A stretch of DNA of 64,000 bases from Bradyrhizobium ontarionense (GTDB lineage Bacteria; Pseudomonadota; Alphaproteobacteria; Rhizobiales; Xanthobacteraceae), in NCBI RefSeq assembly GCF_021088345.1, contig NZ_CP088156.1, positions 372,001 to 436,000 of the forward strand, read 5' to 3'. How positions within the stretch are numbered: the first letter of the stretch is position 1; every line of letters starts with the position of its first letter. Shown here in pieces: positions 6,959 to 15,832 of this stretch. The notes below the pieces were generated by a model. The model had not been told where the DNA came from, searched no databases, and was given only the letters and a program-made list of their open reading frames with translations. A program made the translations under genes and the position numbers.

Positions 6959-8447
6959 CAAGGTCAAGCGTCAGCATGATCAGGGCCGTCTCACTGTCCG
7001 CGAGCGCATCGATGGGGTCGTCGATCCCGGCAGCTTTCACGAGATCGGCGCCGTCGCCGGCCTCGGCGAGTATGACGAGCAGGGCGAGCTCACGCATGTA
7101 ACGCCCGCCAACTGCGTGTTCGGACGCGGCCGCATCGACGGCCGCACCGTCGTCGTGGTCGGTGATGACTTCACCGTGCGCGGCGGCTCAGCCGATGCGT
7201 CGATCGCGGCCAAGCCGCTGATGGCGGAGGAGATGGCGCACGACTTCCGCCTGCCCATCATCCGCATCATCGAGGGTTCGGGCGGCGGCGGCTCGGTCAA
7301 GACCATCGAGACCAAGGGCGCGGCCAATCTGCCGGGCGGCATCGGCGGCAATCGCTGGTACCGCTACACCACGGAGAACATGTCGCTGGTGCCGGTGATT
7401 GCGCTCGGCCTCGGCTCGGTCGCCGGGTTAGGCGCCGCGCGGCTCGCAGCGAGCCATTACTCGGTCATGACCAAGACGTCGGCGATGTTCGTCGCCGGAC
7501 CGCCGGTGGTGAAGCGGCTGGGGCAGGACCTCGGCAAGATGGAGCTCGGCGGCGCCGACATCCAGACTCGTGCCGGCGGCGTTGACCACGCTGTCGACAC
7601 CGAGGAGGAAGCGTTTGCCTGCGCGCGCCGCTTCCTGTCCTACCTGCCGTCCTCCGTTTATGAGCTGCCGCCGACATTGTCGTGCACGGATGATCCGCAG
7701 CGCACCGACGAGCAGCTGATCAGCGCCGTGCCGCGGCATCGCCGGCACGTCTACAAGATGCGGCCGATCGTCGAGGCGGTCGTCGACAACGGCTCGTTCT
7801 TCGAGGTGGCGCAAAATTACGGCCGCCCGATTATCGTGGGGCTGGCGCGCCTCGAAGGCCGCGCGGTCATGGTGCTCGCGAGCGATCCCTATCACTATGG
7901 CGGCTCGTGGACGGCGGATGCCTGCCAGAAGGTGATCCGCTGGGTCGATTTCGCCGAAACCTTCCATCTGCCGATCGTCTATCTGATGGACTGCCCCGGC
8001 TTCATGGTTGGCCTCGAGGCGGAGAAGGCCGCGACCATCCGCCACGGCGTGCGCGCGATGGCCGCGGTCAATCAGTCGACGGTGCCGTGGTGCACGGTGA
8101 TCGTGCGCAACAATTTCGGCGTCGCCGGTGTCGTGCATCAGCCGGCGGACCGGTTCTCGATCCGCTACGCCTGGCCGTCGGGTTATTGGGGCTCGCTGCC
8201 GCTGGAAGGCGGCATCGAGGCGGCGTACCGCGCCGAGATCGATGCCGCGCCGGATCCGAAGGCCAAGCTGAAGGAGATCGAGGACCGGTTGAACAAGCTG
8301 CGCTCGCCGTTCCGCTCGGCCGAGAAGTTCTGGGTCGAGGAGATCATCGACCCACGCAAGACGCGGACGCTGCTGTGCGAGTTCGCGCGTCTCGCCGAAC
8401 CGCTGCGCACCCCGGGGCCGCCTTCGGCGATGACGACGCGGCCTTGA
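6888..8447 (+). CDS. acyl-CoA carboxylase carboxyltransferase (beta) subunit
   Basis: The 519-residue protein has the two crotonase-like carboxyltransferase domains of propionyl/methylcrotonyl-CoA carboxylase beta subunits. The N-terminal half includes the GGIGGNRWY and SVAGLGAARLAASHYSVM regions. The C-terminal half includes IVYLMDCPGFMVG and NNFGVAGVVHQP, which shape the carboxybiotin site. Such enzymes transfer CO2 from biotin to an acyl-CoA and need a biotin carboxylase/BCCP alpha subunit, which is not encoded in this window. The start has a G-rich ribosome binding site and lies inside the end of the IclR gene. The exact substrate is unknown. Confidence 0.88.
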   Translation: MSWQPELEELARREAFAREMGGPDKVKRQHDQGRLTVRERIDGVVDPGSFHEIGAVAGLGEYDEQGELTHVTPANCVFGRGRIDGRTVVVVGDDFTVRGGSADASIAAKPLMAEEMAHDFRLPIIRIIEGSGGGGSVKTIETKGAANLPGGIGGNRWYRYTTENMSLVPVIALGLGSVAGLGAARLAASHYSVMTKTSAMFVAGPPVVKRLGQDLGKMELGGADIQTRAGGVDHAVDTEEEAFACARRFLSYLPSSVYELPPTLSCTDDPQRTDEQLISAVPRHRRHVYKMRPIVEAVVDNGSFFEVAQNYGRPIIVGLARLEGRAVMVLASDPYHYGGSWTADACQKVIRWVDFAETFHLPIVYLMDCPGFMVGLEAEKAATIRHGVRAMAAVNQSTVPWCTVIVRNNFGVAGVVHQPADRFSIRYAWPSGYWGSLPLEGGIEAAYRAEIDAAPDPKAKLKEIEDRLNKLRSPFRSAEKFWVEEIIDPRKTRTLLCEFARLAEPLRTPGPPSAMTTRP

Positions 8448-8456
8448 GATGCGAAT

Positions 8457-8521
8457 GGCGAATAGGGAGTGGCGAATAGGGAAGAGCAAACTGAAAGTTC
8501 ATTCGCTACTCACTATTCGCC
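8457..8521. repeat. inverted repeat between convergent genes (GCGAATAGNGAGT type)
   Basis: A 21-bp arm at 8457-8477 (GGCGAATAGGGAGT...) pairs with 8501-8521 at 19 of 21 positions across a 23-nt loop. It fills the gap between the convergent carboxyltransferase and MFS genes and could terminate transcription from both sides. It looks like a dispersed repeat family, but no second copy was seen here. Confidence 0.65.
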
Positions 8522-8525
8522 GGTC

Positions 8526-9809
8526 TCACGCCGTCGCCGGCTTGGCTTGCCGCGCGATGGCGAGCGCCAACAGGGCCGCGACGATGCACAGCGCGCCGGC
8601 AATGAAGAAAGCGGGCAGATAGCTCTGCAGCAAAGTGCGCGACAGGCCCGCGCCGAAGGCCGCGGTGCCGGCGCCGAGCTGGTGTCCGGCGAACACCCAG
8701 CCGAACACCAGATTGGCCCGCTCGGTGCCGAACCGCTGCGCGGTCAGCCGCACCGTCGGCGGCACGGTCGCGATCCAGTCGAGGCCGTAGAACATCGCAA
8801 ATAATGAGAGGCCATAGAACGAGAAGTCACTGAACGGCAGGAACAGCAGCGACAGGCCGCGCAGGCCGTAATACCAGAACAGCAGCCAGCGGTTGTCGTA
8901 GCGGTCCGACAGCCAGCCTGAGACGATCGTGCCGAAGAAATCGAAGATGCCCATCGCGGCCAGCAGGCTCGCCGCCTGCACCTGCGGAATGCCGAAATCG
9001 AGGCACATCGGGATCAGGTGCACCTGGACCAGCCCGTTGGTCGAGGCGCCGCAGATGAAGAAGGTCGCGAACAGCATCCAGAACACCGGCGCGCGCGAGG
9101 CGTCGCGCAACGTGCCGAGCGCGGCGGCGAGGATCGGCGTGGTGACGGGCGCAGGCGCGGCGATCGGCTCGGTGCCTTTGTCGCCGAACGGGCGCAGGCC
9201 GAGATCGCTAGGCCGGTCCCGCATCAGCAGCAGCACGGCGGTCGCGGACACGCCGAGCATGCCGCAGACGAGGGCGAGCGCCACCCGCCAGCCGAGCCGC
9301 TCGGTGAGGCTCGCGAGCAGCGGCAGGAACACCAGCTGTCCGGTGGCGACGCTGGCGGTCAGGATGCCGACGACGAGGCCCCGGCGCGCGACGAACCAAC
9401 GCGTGGCGATGGTCGCGCCCAGCACCAGCGCAGTCATGCCGGTGCCGATGCCGATCACGACGCCCCACAGCAGCACCAGGTGCCAGACCTGCGTCATCGC
9501 CAGCGAGCCCACGAGCGCCGACACCACGATCAGCTGCGCCAGCAGCGTGATGTTGCGCAGGCCGTAGCGGTTGAGCAGGGCGGCGGCAAACGGCGCCATC
9601 AGCCCGAACAGCACGAAGCGGATCGACAGCGCAGAGGAAATTTCCGCGGTGCTCCAGCCGAACTCCTGCTGCAGGGGCACGATGAACACGCCGGGTGCGC
9701 CCACCGTGCCGGCGGACACCAGCGCCGCGAAGAAGGTCACGGCGACCATGACCCAGCCGTAGTGGATGTTGCGCCTGTCGAGTGCCGCCGCGAGCTGGTT
9801 CGAGATCAT
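8526..9809 (-). CDS. MFS transporter
   Basis: The 427-residue protein shows about twelve hydrophobic segments in two blocks of six around a central loop (about 200-225, with DRPSDLGLRPFGD). The N-terminal region NIHYGWVMVAVTFF and the loops SGWLSDRYDNRW and LLNRYGLRN are typical of oxalate/formate-antiporter-like MFS carriers for organic acids. ATG 9809 was chosen because AGGA stands at a good distance before it. An upstream in-frame start adds a non-hydrophobic leader. It lies last in a minus-strand run after enoyl-CoA hydratase and thiolase genes, so it may import or export the acid that they degrade. Confidence 0.85.
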   Translation of the reverse strand: MISNQLAAALDRRNIHYGWVMVAVTFFAALVSAGTVGAPGVFIVPLQQEFGWSTAEISSALSIRFVLFGLMAPFAAALLNRYGLRNITLLAQLIVVSALVGSLAMTQVWHLVLLWGVVIGIGTGMTALVLGATIATRWFVARRGLVVGILTASVATGQLVFLPLLASLTERLGWRVALALVCGMLGVSATAVLLLMRDRPSDLGLRPFGDKGTEPIAAPAPVTTPILAAALGTLRDASRAPVFWMLFATFFICGASTNGLVQVHLIPMCLDFGIPQVQAASLLAAMGIFDFFGTIVSGWLSDRYDNRWLLFWYYGLRGLSLLFLPFSDFSFYGLSLFAMFYGLDWIATVPPTVRLTAQRFGTERANLVFGWVFAGHQLGAGTAAFGAGLSRTLLQSYLPAFFIAGALCIVAALLALAIARQAKPATA

Positions 9810-9890
9810 GAGATTCCTGGTCCGATCGGGGAGAGGTTGGCTCATCCTGCCAGAACGAGCGCGTGACGCGAATGACAATGTTCCCTCATT

Positions 9891-11099
9891 TCAGGACATT
9901 GCCGGCGATGTTGCGACCCGCTCGACCGCGATCGCCGTGGCTTCGCCGCCGCCGATGCATAGCGCTGCCACACCGCGCTTCAGCCCGCGGGCTTCCATCG
10001 CATGCAGCAGCGTCACGATCAGCCGTGCGCCGGTGGCGCCGATCGGATGGCCGAGCGCGCAGGCGCCGCCGTTGACGTTCAGCCGGTCGCGGTCAATGCC
10101 GAGATCGCGCTGCGCCGCCATGGCGACGACCGCGAAGGCCTCGTTGATCTCGAACAGATCGACGTCCTCGACGCGCCAGCCGACCTTGTCGAGCAGTTTC
10201 CTGATCGCCGGAATCGGCGCCGTCGTGAACCATTGCGGCTCCTGGCTGTGCGTCGCGTGGCCCTTGATCTCCGCGATCACCGGCAGCCCGCCGCGGTCGG
10301 CGCGCGATCGTGTCGCGAGAACGAGCGCCGCGGCGCCGTCGGCATTCGCCGAAGACGCCGCCGGCGTGATGGTGCCATCCTTGCGGAACGCCGGCTTCAG
10401 CGTCGGGATCTTCGCGGGATCGACCTTGAGCGGGTGCTCGTCGTTGGTGATCAGTCGAGGGCCCGATTTCTCGACGATCGTGATCGGCGCGATCTCGGCC
10501 TTGAACGCGCCCCCCTCGACCGCCCTGCGGGCGCGAGTCAGGGTCTCGATGGCGTAGGCGTCCTGGTCGGCGCGCGTGAACTGATAGGCTTCAGCCGTGG
10601 CCTCGCCGAAATCGCCCATCGAACGGCCGGTCTCATAGGCGTCCTCGAGCCCGTCCAGCATCATGTGGTCGAGAATGCGATCATGGCCCGCGCGATAGCC
10701 GCCGCGCGCCTTCATCAGCAGATAGGGCGCGTTGCTCATGCTCTCCATGCCGCCGGACACGACGACGTCGGCGGACCCGGCCTGGATGATGTCGTGCGCC
10801 AGCATGGTCGCCTTCATGCCGGAACCGCAGACCTTGTTGATCGTGGTGGCGCCGGTCGCGTCCGGCAGTCCGGCGCCGCGCGCGGCCTGCCGCGCCGGAG
10901 CCTGGCCCTGACCGGCGGGCAGCACGTTGCCCATGAAGATCTCCTGGACCGCATCGGGCGCGACCGTGGCGCGTTCGAGCGCGGACCGGATCACGTGCGC
11001 CCCAAGCTTGTGCCCGCTCAGCGGCGACAATTCGCCCATGAAACGCCCGAGCGGGGACCGTACGGCGGACAGGATGACGACGGGATCGGACGAGGCCAT
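9891..11099 (-). CDS. acetyl-CoA C-acyltransferase (thiolase)
   Basis: The 402-residue enzyme carries the complete thiolase active site: the acyl-accepting Cys in NKVCGSGMKA (about 88), the His in ALGHPIGATG and the second Cys in AALCIGGGEA near the C-terminus. It should catalyse reversible thiolysis or condensation of acetyl-CoA with acyl-CoA (acetoacetyl-CoA or beta-ketoacyl-CoA). ATG 11099 has an AAGGAG ribosome binding site. The longer frame upstream has none. The gene sits between enoyl-CoA hydratase and MFS genes on the same strand, which fits a beta-oxidation cassette. Contrast with the Cys-less thiolase-like protein near 1.6 kb. Confidence 0.93.
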   Translation of the reverse strand: MASSDPVVILSAVRSPLGRFMGELSPLSGHKLGAHVIRSALERATVAPDAVQEIFMGNVLPAGQGQAPARQAARGAGLPDATGATTINKVCGSGMKATMLAHDIIQAGSADVVVSGGMESMSNAPYLLMKARGGYRAGHDRILDHMMLDGLEDAYETGRSMGDFGEATAEAYQFTRADQDAYAIETLTRARRAVEGGAFKAEIAPITIVEKSGPRLITNDEHPLKVDPAKIPTLKPAFRKDGTITPAASSANADGAAALVLATRSRADRGGLPVIAEIKGHATHSQEPQWFTTAPIPAIRKLLDKVGWRVEDVDLFEINEAFAVVAMAAQRDLGIDRDRLNVNGGACALGHPIGATGARLIVTLLHAMEARGLKRGVAALCIGGGEATAIAVERVATSPAMS

Positions 11100-11238
11100 G
11101 GCAGGCTCCTTCAAGAAAATATTACGATCATCATATAATGATGTCCTGGAAAAGCAAACCCCGGCGGCCACGCTGAACTTGTCGTGAAGACGAAGCGAGA
11201 CTGCCTGGGGTCTGCGGCAGCAATCTTGGAGAAACTTG

Positions 11239-12009
11239 CTACCGTTTCCTGTCGATGAACTGCTGCATCAGCCGTCTTGGCTCGTCGGTCAGGAACGATC
11301 GTCCGAAGGCGCCGATCGACACCTCGATCGAGTCCTTCAGCGGCAGGTCCTCCCATTGCCGCAGCAAGGCCTTCTGAGCCCGCAGCGCCTCGGGGCCACA
11401 GGCGAGCAGCGATGCAACGACCTTCTCGACCGCGAAGTCCAGTTCTCCTTCGGCTGCAACGGCATCGACGAGGCCCCAGGCCAATGCGGTCGGCGCGTCG
11501 ATCGTCTCGGCCGTCATCAGCAGCCAGCGCGTGCGGCCCCAGCCGACCAGCCGCGGCAGCAGCGCGGCATGAATGACCGAGGGGATGCCGACGCGCACCT
11601 CTGGCATGCCGAATCGGGCGTCGTGTCCCGCGACCCGGATGTCGCAGGCGACCGCGACCTCCAGCCCGCCGCCGAGGCACCAGCCGGGCATCCGTGCGAT
11701 CACGGGGGCGGGGAATCGCCGCACCGCCTCGCAGAGCCCGGCGAGCCGCGTGATGAACGCTTCCGCGGAGGCCTGGTCGAGCGTCGCCATTTCCTTGATG
11801 TCGGCGCCGCCGATCATGCTCTTCTCGCTCGCCCCCGCCAGCACGACGGCGCGGACGGTGTCATCGGAGGCGAGCGTCTGCAGAGCGGTCTGCAGGTCAA
11901 GGATCGCCGCAGATCCGAGAATGTTGAGCGCGCCGGCATTGCAGATCGCAAGCCGGACGACGCCGCGGCTGTCGCGACTCACGCCGCAGTGAGAATTGAG
12001 CATGTCCAT
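11239..12009 (-). CDS. enoyl-CoA hydratase/isomerase family protein
   Basis: The 256-residue crotonase-fold protein has the oxyanion-hole segments SEKSMIGGADIKEM and MPGWCLGGGLEVAVACDI and the MPEVRVGIPSV region. It should hydrate an enoyl-CoA or catalyse a related crotonase reaction. A Glu lies in MPEVRVG, while the other usual catalytic Glu position is not clear, so the precise reaction is uncertain. ATG 12009 is preferred over ATG 12021 because GAGG stands seven bases before it. It is first of the minus-strand run leading to the thiolase and MFS genes, and is divergent from the TetR gene, its probable regulator. Confidence 0.8.
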   Translation of the reverse strand: MDMLNSHCGVSRDSRGVVRLAICNAGALNILGSAAILDLQTALQTLASDDTVRAVVLAGASEKSMIGGADIKEMATLDQASAEAFITRLAGLCEAVRRFPAPVIARMPGWCLGGGLEVAVACDIRVAGHDARFGMPEVRVGIPSVIHAALLPRLVGWGRTRWLLMTAETIDAPTALAWGLVDAVAAEGELDFAVEKVVASLLACGPEALRAQKALLRQWEDLPLKDSIEVSIGAFGRSFLTDEPRRLMQQFIDRKR

Positions 12010-12128
12010 GGCGGGCCTCATCGGGATTGTCGGACGGGAAAGCAGCGGGCCGGAATCGGATCAGCGTTCTTGATCCAGATCAACTCGAATTCATCAAATT
12101 CATGCGGCAAGCAGGGCGCAAAACTGCT

Positions 12129-12152
12129 ATTGTATGACTACAGACATTCAAT
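12129..12152. promoter_or_regulatory. TetR-type operator candidate in the divergent region
   Basis: An imperfect 24-bp palindrome (ATTGTATGACT / AGACATTCAAT around a central pair) has 18 of 24 symmetric positions. It ends nine bases before the ATG of the TetR-family gene. The size and position fit a TetR operator controlling its own gene and the divergent enoyl-CoA hydratase-thiolase-MFS set. Confidence 0.55.
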
Positions 12153-12161
12153 GGGACGGCA

Positions 12162-12818
12162 ATGCGCTATTCTCCGGAACACAAGGCGGAAACCCACGCG
12201 CGAATCGTGCGCAAGGCCTCGGTGCGGCTGCGCGAGAAGGGCGCTCACGGCGTCGGCGTCGCCGACCTGATGAAGGAGGCCGGGCTGACTCATGGCGGAT
12301 TCTACGCGCATTTCGAATCTCGCGAGGCGCTGGTCGTCGAGGCGTTCAGCTATGCGATCGACCGTTCGGTGGAGCGCTGGCGCAACCAGCTGGATGAACT
12401 TCCACCGCAGAAACGGCTGGCTGCGATCGTCGACGGCTACCTTTCGCCTGATCATCGCGACGATCCCGGTCACGGTTGTGCGATTCCCGCGCTCGGAGCG
12501 GAGATCGCGCGCGAGAGTGCGAAGACCCGCAAGGCCTTTGCGGCGAAGCTCGAAGAGCTGATCGACCTGTTCGCCGATTACATCGTCGACGTGCCACGCA
12601 AGGCCGCACGAAAGCGGGCGTCGGCGATGCTAGCGACGCTGATGGGGACGTTGGTCATGGCGCGTGTGACCGGCAGCGGCGAATTGTCCGATGAGATCCT
12701 GAACTCCGGGCGCGAGGTGGCTCTGGCAATCGGCAGCGGCTGCGGATCGGCCGCCAAGTCGCCGGCGCGGCCTCCGGTCAAGAAGCGCGTCAGCAAGTCG
12801 GCTGCAGGGAAGCGCTGA
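12162..12818 (+). CDS. TetR/AcrR family transcriptional regulator
   Basis: This 218-residue regulator has an N-terminal TetR helix-turn-helix (about 10-56; GVGVADLMKEAGLTHGGFYAHF is the HTH region) and a C-terminal ligand-binding helical domain, then a lysine-rich tail (PVKKRVSKSAAGKR). The HTH style with THGGFYAHF is common in regulators of short operons for fatty-acid or redox metabolism. A candidate operator palindrome lies just before the start, so autorepression and control of the divergent beta-oxidation genes are likely. Confidence 0.9.
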   Translation: MRYSPEHKAETHARIVRKASVRLREKGAHGVGVADLMKEAGLTHGGFYAHFESREALVVEAFSYAIDRSVERWRNQLDELPPQKRLAAIVDGYLSPDHRDDPGHGCAIPALGAEIARESAKTRKAFAAKLEELIDLFADYIVDVPRKAARKRASAMLATLMGTLVMARVTGSGELSDEILNSGREVALAIGSGCGSAAKSPARPPVKKRVSKSAAGKR

Positions 12819-12983
12819 GCCGGCGGCCACGCTGGGACACGGGGTGTGGCCGCGGGTCTTCTCCGCGGAGCGAAGGGGCGGCATTTTCGCAGCGCCGGTC
12901 AGCGCTTAGACCCTTCCCAAACGGCGCAAAGACTGCAAGATGCCGGCCAAATCGGCACTGCTTACCCCTGCGGAGGATACCCC

Positions 12984-14480
12984 ATGCGTTCAGTCGGTCA
13001 TTTCATTGGTGGCAAAGAGGTCAAGGGCACGTCTGGTCGGACGGCCGATATCTTCGAGCCGATGACCGGTGACGTTCAGGCGAAGGTCGCACTCGCCTCC
13101 CGTGCGGAGCTGCGGGCCGCCGTGGAGAACGCCAAGGCGGCGCAGCCAGCCTGGGCGGCGACCAATCCCCAGCGCCGCGCACGCGTGATGATGAAATTCG
13201 TCGAGCTCGTCCAGCGTGACTATGACCAGCTCGCTGAGCTGCTCGCCCGCGAGCACGGCAAGACCGTTCCGGACGCCAAGGGCGACATCCAGCGCGGCCT
13301 GGAGGTCGCGGAGTTTGCCTGCGGCATCCCGCATCTGATGAAGGGCGAATATACCGAAGGTGCCGGCCCCGGCATCGACATCTATTCCATGCGCCAGCCG
13401 CTCGGTGTCGTTGCCGGCATCACGCCGTTCAATTTCCCGGCGATGATTCCGATGTGGAAGTTCGCGCCCGCCATCGCCTGCGGCAACGCCTTCATCCTGA
13501 AGCCGTCGGAGCGCGATCCGGGCGTGCCGATGAGGCTCGCGGAGCTGATGATCGAGGCCGGGCTGCCGGCCGGGATTCTCAACGTCGTCAACGGCGACAA
13601 GGAGGCGGTCGACGCCATCCTAGAGGATCCGGACATCATGGCGATCGGCTTTGTCGGCTCGTCGCCGATCGCGCAGTACATCTATGAGCGCGCGGCCGCG
13701 CACGGCAAGCGCTGCCAGTGCTTCGGCGGCGCCAAGAACCACGCCATCATCATGCCGGACGCCGATCTCGACCAGGCCGTCGACGCGCTGATCGGCGCCG
13801 GCTACGGCTCGGCCGGCGAGCGCTGCATGGCGGTGTCGGTCGCTGTGCCCGTCGGCAAGACCACGGCTGACCGGCTGATGGAGAAGCTGATCCCGCGCGT
13901 CGAGAGCCTGAAGATCGGCACCTCGATCGATCCGTCGGCCGATTTCGGCCCGCTGGTGACGCGCGAGGCGGTCGAGAAGGTCAAGGGCTACATCGATATC
14001 GGCATCAAGGAGGGCGCGACGCTCGCCGTCGACGGTCGCGGCTTCAAGATGCAGGGCTATGAGAACGGCTTCTATCTCGGCGGGTCGCTATTCGACAACG
14101 TCACCAAGGACATGCGGATCTACAAGGAAGAGATCTTCGGTCCGGTGCTGTCGGTCGTGCGTGCCAAGGATTACGCCGAAGCGCTGGCGCTGCCGTCGGA
14201 GCATGATTACGGCAATGGCGTCGCGATCTTCACCCGCGACGGCGACGCCGCGCGCGATTTTGCCGCCAAGGTCAATGTCGGCATGGTCGGCATCAACGTG
14301 CCGATCCCGGTGCCGATCGCCTATTACACCTTCGGCGGCTGGAAGAAGTCCGGCTTCGGCGATCTCAACCAGCATGGTCCGGATTCGATCCGCTTCTACA
14401 CCAAGACCAAGACGGTGACCTCGCGCTGGCCGTCGGGCGTCAAGGAAGGCGCGGAGTTCTCGATCCCGCTGATGAAGTGA
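12984..14480 (+). CDS. mmsA: CoA-acylating methylmalonate-semialdehyde dehydrogenase
   Basis: This 498-residue aldehyde dehydrogenase superfamily enzyme converts methylmalonate semialdehyde to propionyl-CoA with NAD and CoA, the last step of valine catabolism, also used for thymine and inositol breakdown. The family signature ITPFNFPAMIPMWKF, the cofactor loop GFVGSSPIAQYIY and the catalytic Cys in AGERCMAVSVAV are present. The usual ALDH catalytic Glu region reads FGGAKNH, as in CoA-dependent MMSDH. ATG 12984 has a perfect GGAGG seven bases upstream. A longer frame starts within non-coding sequence. It is the first gene of the valine degradation run. Confidence 0.95.
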   Translation: MRSVGHFIGGKEVKGTSGRTADIFEPMTGDVQAKVALASRAELRAAVENAKAAQPAWAATNPQRRARVMMKFVELVQRDYDQLAELLAREHGKTVPDAKGDIQRGLEVAEFACGIPHLMKGEYTEGAGPGIDIYSMRQPLGVVAGITPFNFPAMIPMWKFAPAIACGNAFILKPSERDPGVPMRLAELMIEAGLPAGILNVVNGDKEAVDAILEDPDIMAIGFVGSSPIAQYIYERAAAHGKRCQCFGGAKNHAIIMPDADLDQAVDALIGAGYGSAGERCMAVSVAVPVGKTTADRLMEKLIPRVESLKIGTSIDPSADFGPLVTREAVEKVKGYIDIGIKEGATLAVDGRGFKMQGYENGFYLGGSLFDNVTKDMRIYKEEIFGPVLSVVRAKDYAEALALPSEHDYGNGVAIFTRDGDAARDFAAKVNVGMVGINVPIPVPIAYYTFGGWKKSGFGDLNQHGPDSIRFYTKTKTVTSRWPSGVKEGAEFSIPLMK

Positions 14481-14512
14481 TGTGCGTGGGGGCCTGCAAG
14501 GGCTCCCACGTT

Positions 14513-14630
14513 CGTCATTGCGAGGAGCGAAGCGACGAAGCAATCCAGACTGCCTCCGAGGAAAGATTCTGGATTGCTTCCGCCTACGCCAAGAGGCTTC
14601 GGCGGACACGTCGCGTCGCTCGCAATGACG
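14513..14630. repeat. palindromic intergenic repeat, family B (CGTCATTGCGAG type)
   Basis: A 118-bp element begins CGTCATTGCGAGGAGCG and ends CGCTCGCAATGACG, with an internal inverted pair around AATCCAGA / TCTGGATT. Related copies lie at 23119-23202, 27885-27964 and 46222-46297. It separates mmsA from the next gene of the valine operon. Confidence 0.85.
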
Positions 14631-14686
14631 GAGTGTGAAGAAGCGCCACGGCCAACATAACAAAGCCACGGAAACGCGGAGAACGG

Positions 14687-15832
14687 ATGCAGTTCGCTCT
14701 CGACGAGGATCAGATCGCAGTGCGCGACATGGCGCGCGCCTTCGCGGCGGAGAAGATCGCGCCGCATGCGCTGCGCTGGGACGAGGAGAAGCATTTCCCG
14801 CTCGACGTGATGCGGGAAGCGGCTGGTCTCGGCATGGGCGGCATCTACATCCGCGACGACGTCGGTGGCTCGGGGCTGGGGCGTCTCGACGCGGCGCTGA
14901 TCTTCGAGGCGCTGGCGACGGGATGTCCGACGGTGTCGGCCTTCATCTCGATCCACAACATGGCGTCGTGGATGATCGATACCTTCGGCAGCGAGGCGCA
15001 GCGCCAGGCCTATCTGCCGAGGCTCTGCACCATGGATCTGATCGCGAGCTACTGCCTGACCGAGCCGGGCGCCGGCTCGGATGCGGCGGCGCTGCGCACA
15101 CGCGCGGTGCGCGACGGCGATGACTACGTGCTCAACGGTCAGAAGCAGTTCATCTCCGGGGCCGGCGCAACGGACATCCTCGTGGCGATGGTGCGCACGG
15201 GTGCTGACGGCCCCGGCGGCATCTCTACGCTGGTGATCGATGCCAAGACGCCCGGCGTGTCGTTCGGCGCCAACGAGCGCAAGATGGGCTGGAACGCGCA
15301 GCCGACCCGCGCCGTCATTTTCGAGAATGCCCGGGTGCCTGTCGCCAACCGGTTGGGCGAGGAGGGCATCGGCTTCAAGATCGCGATGGCCGGGCTCGAC
15401 GGCGGCCGCCTCAACATCGCGGCTTGTTCGCTCGGCGGCGCGCAGGCGGCGCTCGACAAGACGCTGGCTTACACCAGGGAGAGGAAGGCGTTCGGCAAAC
15501 GGCTCGACGAATTCCAGGCGCTGCAGTTCCGCATCGCCGACATGGCGATCGAGCTGGAAGCCGCCCGCACGTTCGTCTGGCGCGCCGCGGCCGCACTCGA
15601 CCGCAAGGATGCTGACGCCACCATGCTGTGCGCGATGGCCAAGCGCTTCGGCACCGATGTCGGCTTCGAGGTCGCCAACCAGGCGCTGCAGCTGCACGGC
15701 GGCTACGGCTACTTGAGCGAGTACGGCATCGAGAAGATCGTGCGTGATCTGCGCGTGCACCAGATCCTGGAGGGCACCAACGAGATCATGCGGCTGATCG
15801 TATCGCGCAAGCTGATCGAGGGCGCGCGATGA
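14687..15832 (+). CDS. isobutyryl-CoA dehydrogenase-like acyl-CoA dehydrogenase
   Basis: The 381-residue flavoenzyme has the full acyl-CoA dehydrogenase pattern: YCLTEPGAGSDAA, FISGAG, the KAFGKRLDEFQ segment and the C-terminal HQILEGTNEIMR, which carries the catalytic Glu. Close packing with 3-hydroxyisobutyryl-CoA hydrolase and 3-hydroxyisobutyrate dehydrogenase genes identifies the likely substrate as isobutyryl-CoA, oxidised to methacrylyl-CoA in valine degradation. The start has a GGAG ribosome binding site, and the stop overlaps the next ATG. Confidence 0.92.
   Translation: MQFALDEDQIAVRDMARAFAAEKIAPHALRWDEEKHFPLDVMREAAGLGMGGIYIRDDVGGSGLGRLDAALIFEALATGCPTVSAFISIHNMASWMIDTFGSEAQRQAYLPRLCTMDLIASYCLTEPGAGSDAAALRTRAVRDGDDYVLNGQKQFISGAGATDILVAMVRTGADGPGGISTLVIDAKTPGVSFGANERKMGWNAQPTRAVIFENARVPVANRLGEEGIGFKIAMAGLDGGRLNIAACSLGGAQAALDKTLAYTRERKAFGKRLDEFQALQFRIADMAIELEAARTFVWRAAAALDRKDADATMLCAMAKRFGTDVGFEVANQALQLHGGYGYLSEYGIEKIVRDLRVHQILEGTNEIMRLIVSRKLIEGAR

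Noticed and set aside
10002..11138. Plus-strand frame of 378 codons opposite the thiolase gene
   Set aside because: Antisense to an intact thiolase with its full catalytic triad. The translation is repetitive Arg/Asp/His-rich.
14396..15760. Minus-strand frame of 454 codons opposite isobutyryl-CoA dehydrogenase
   Set aside because: Antisense shadow that also runs through a palindromic repeat.
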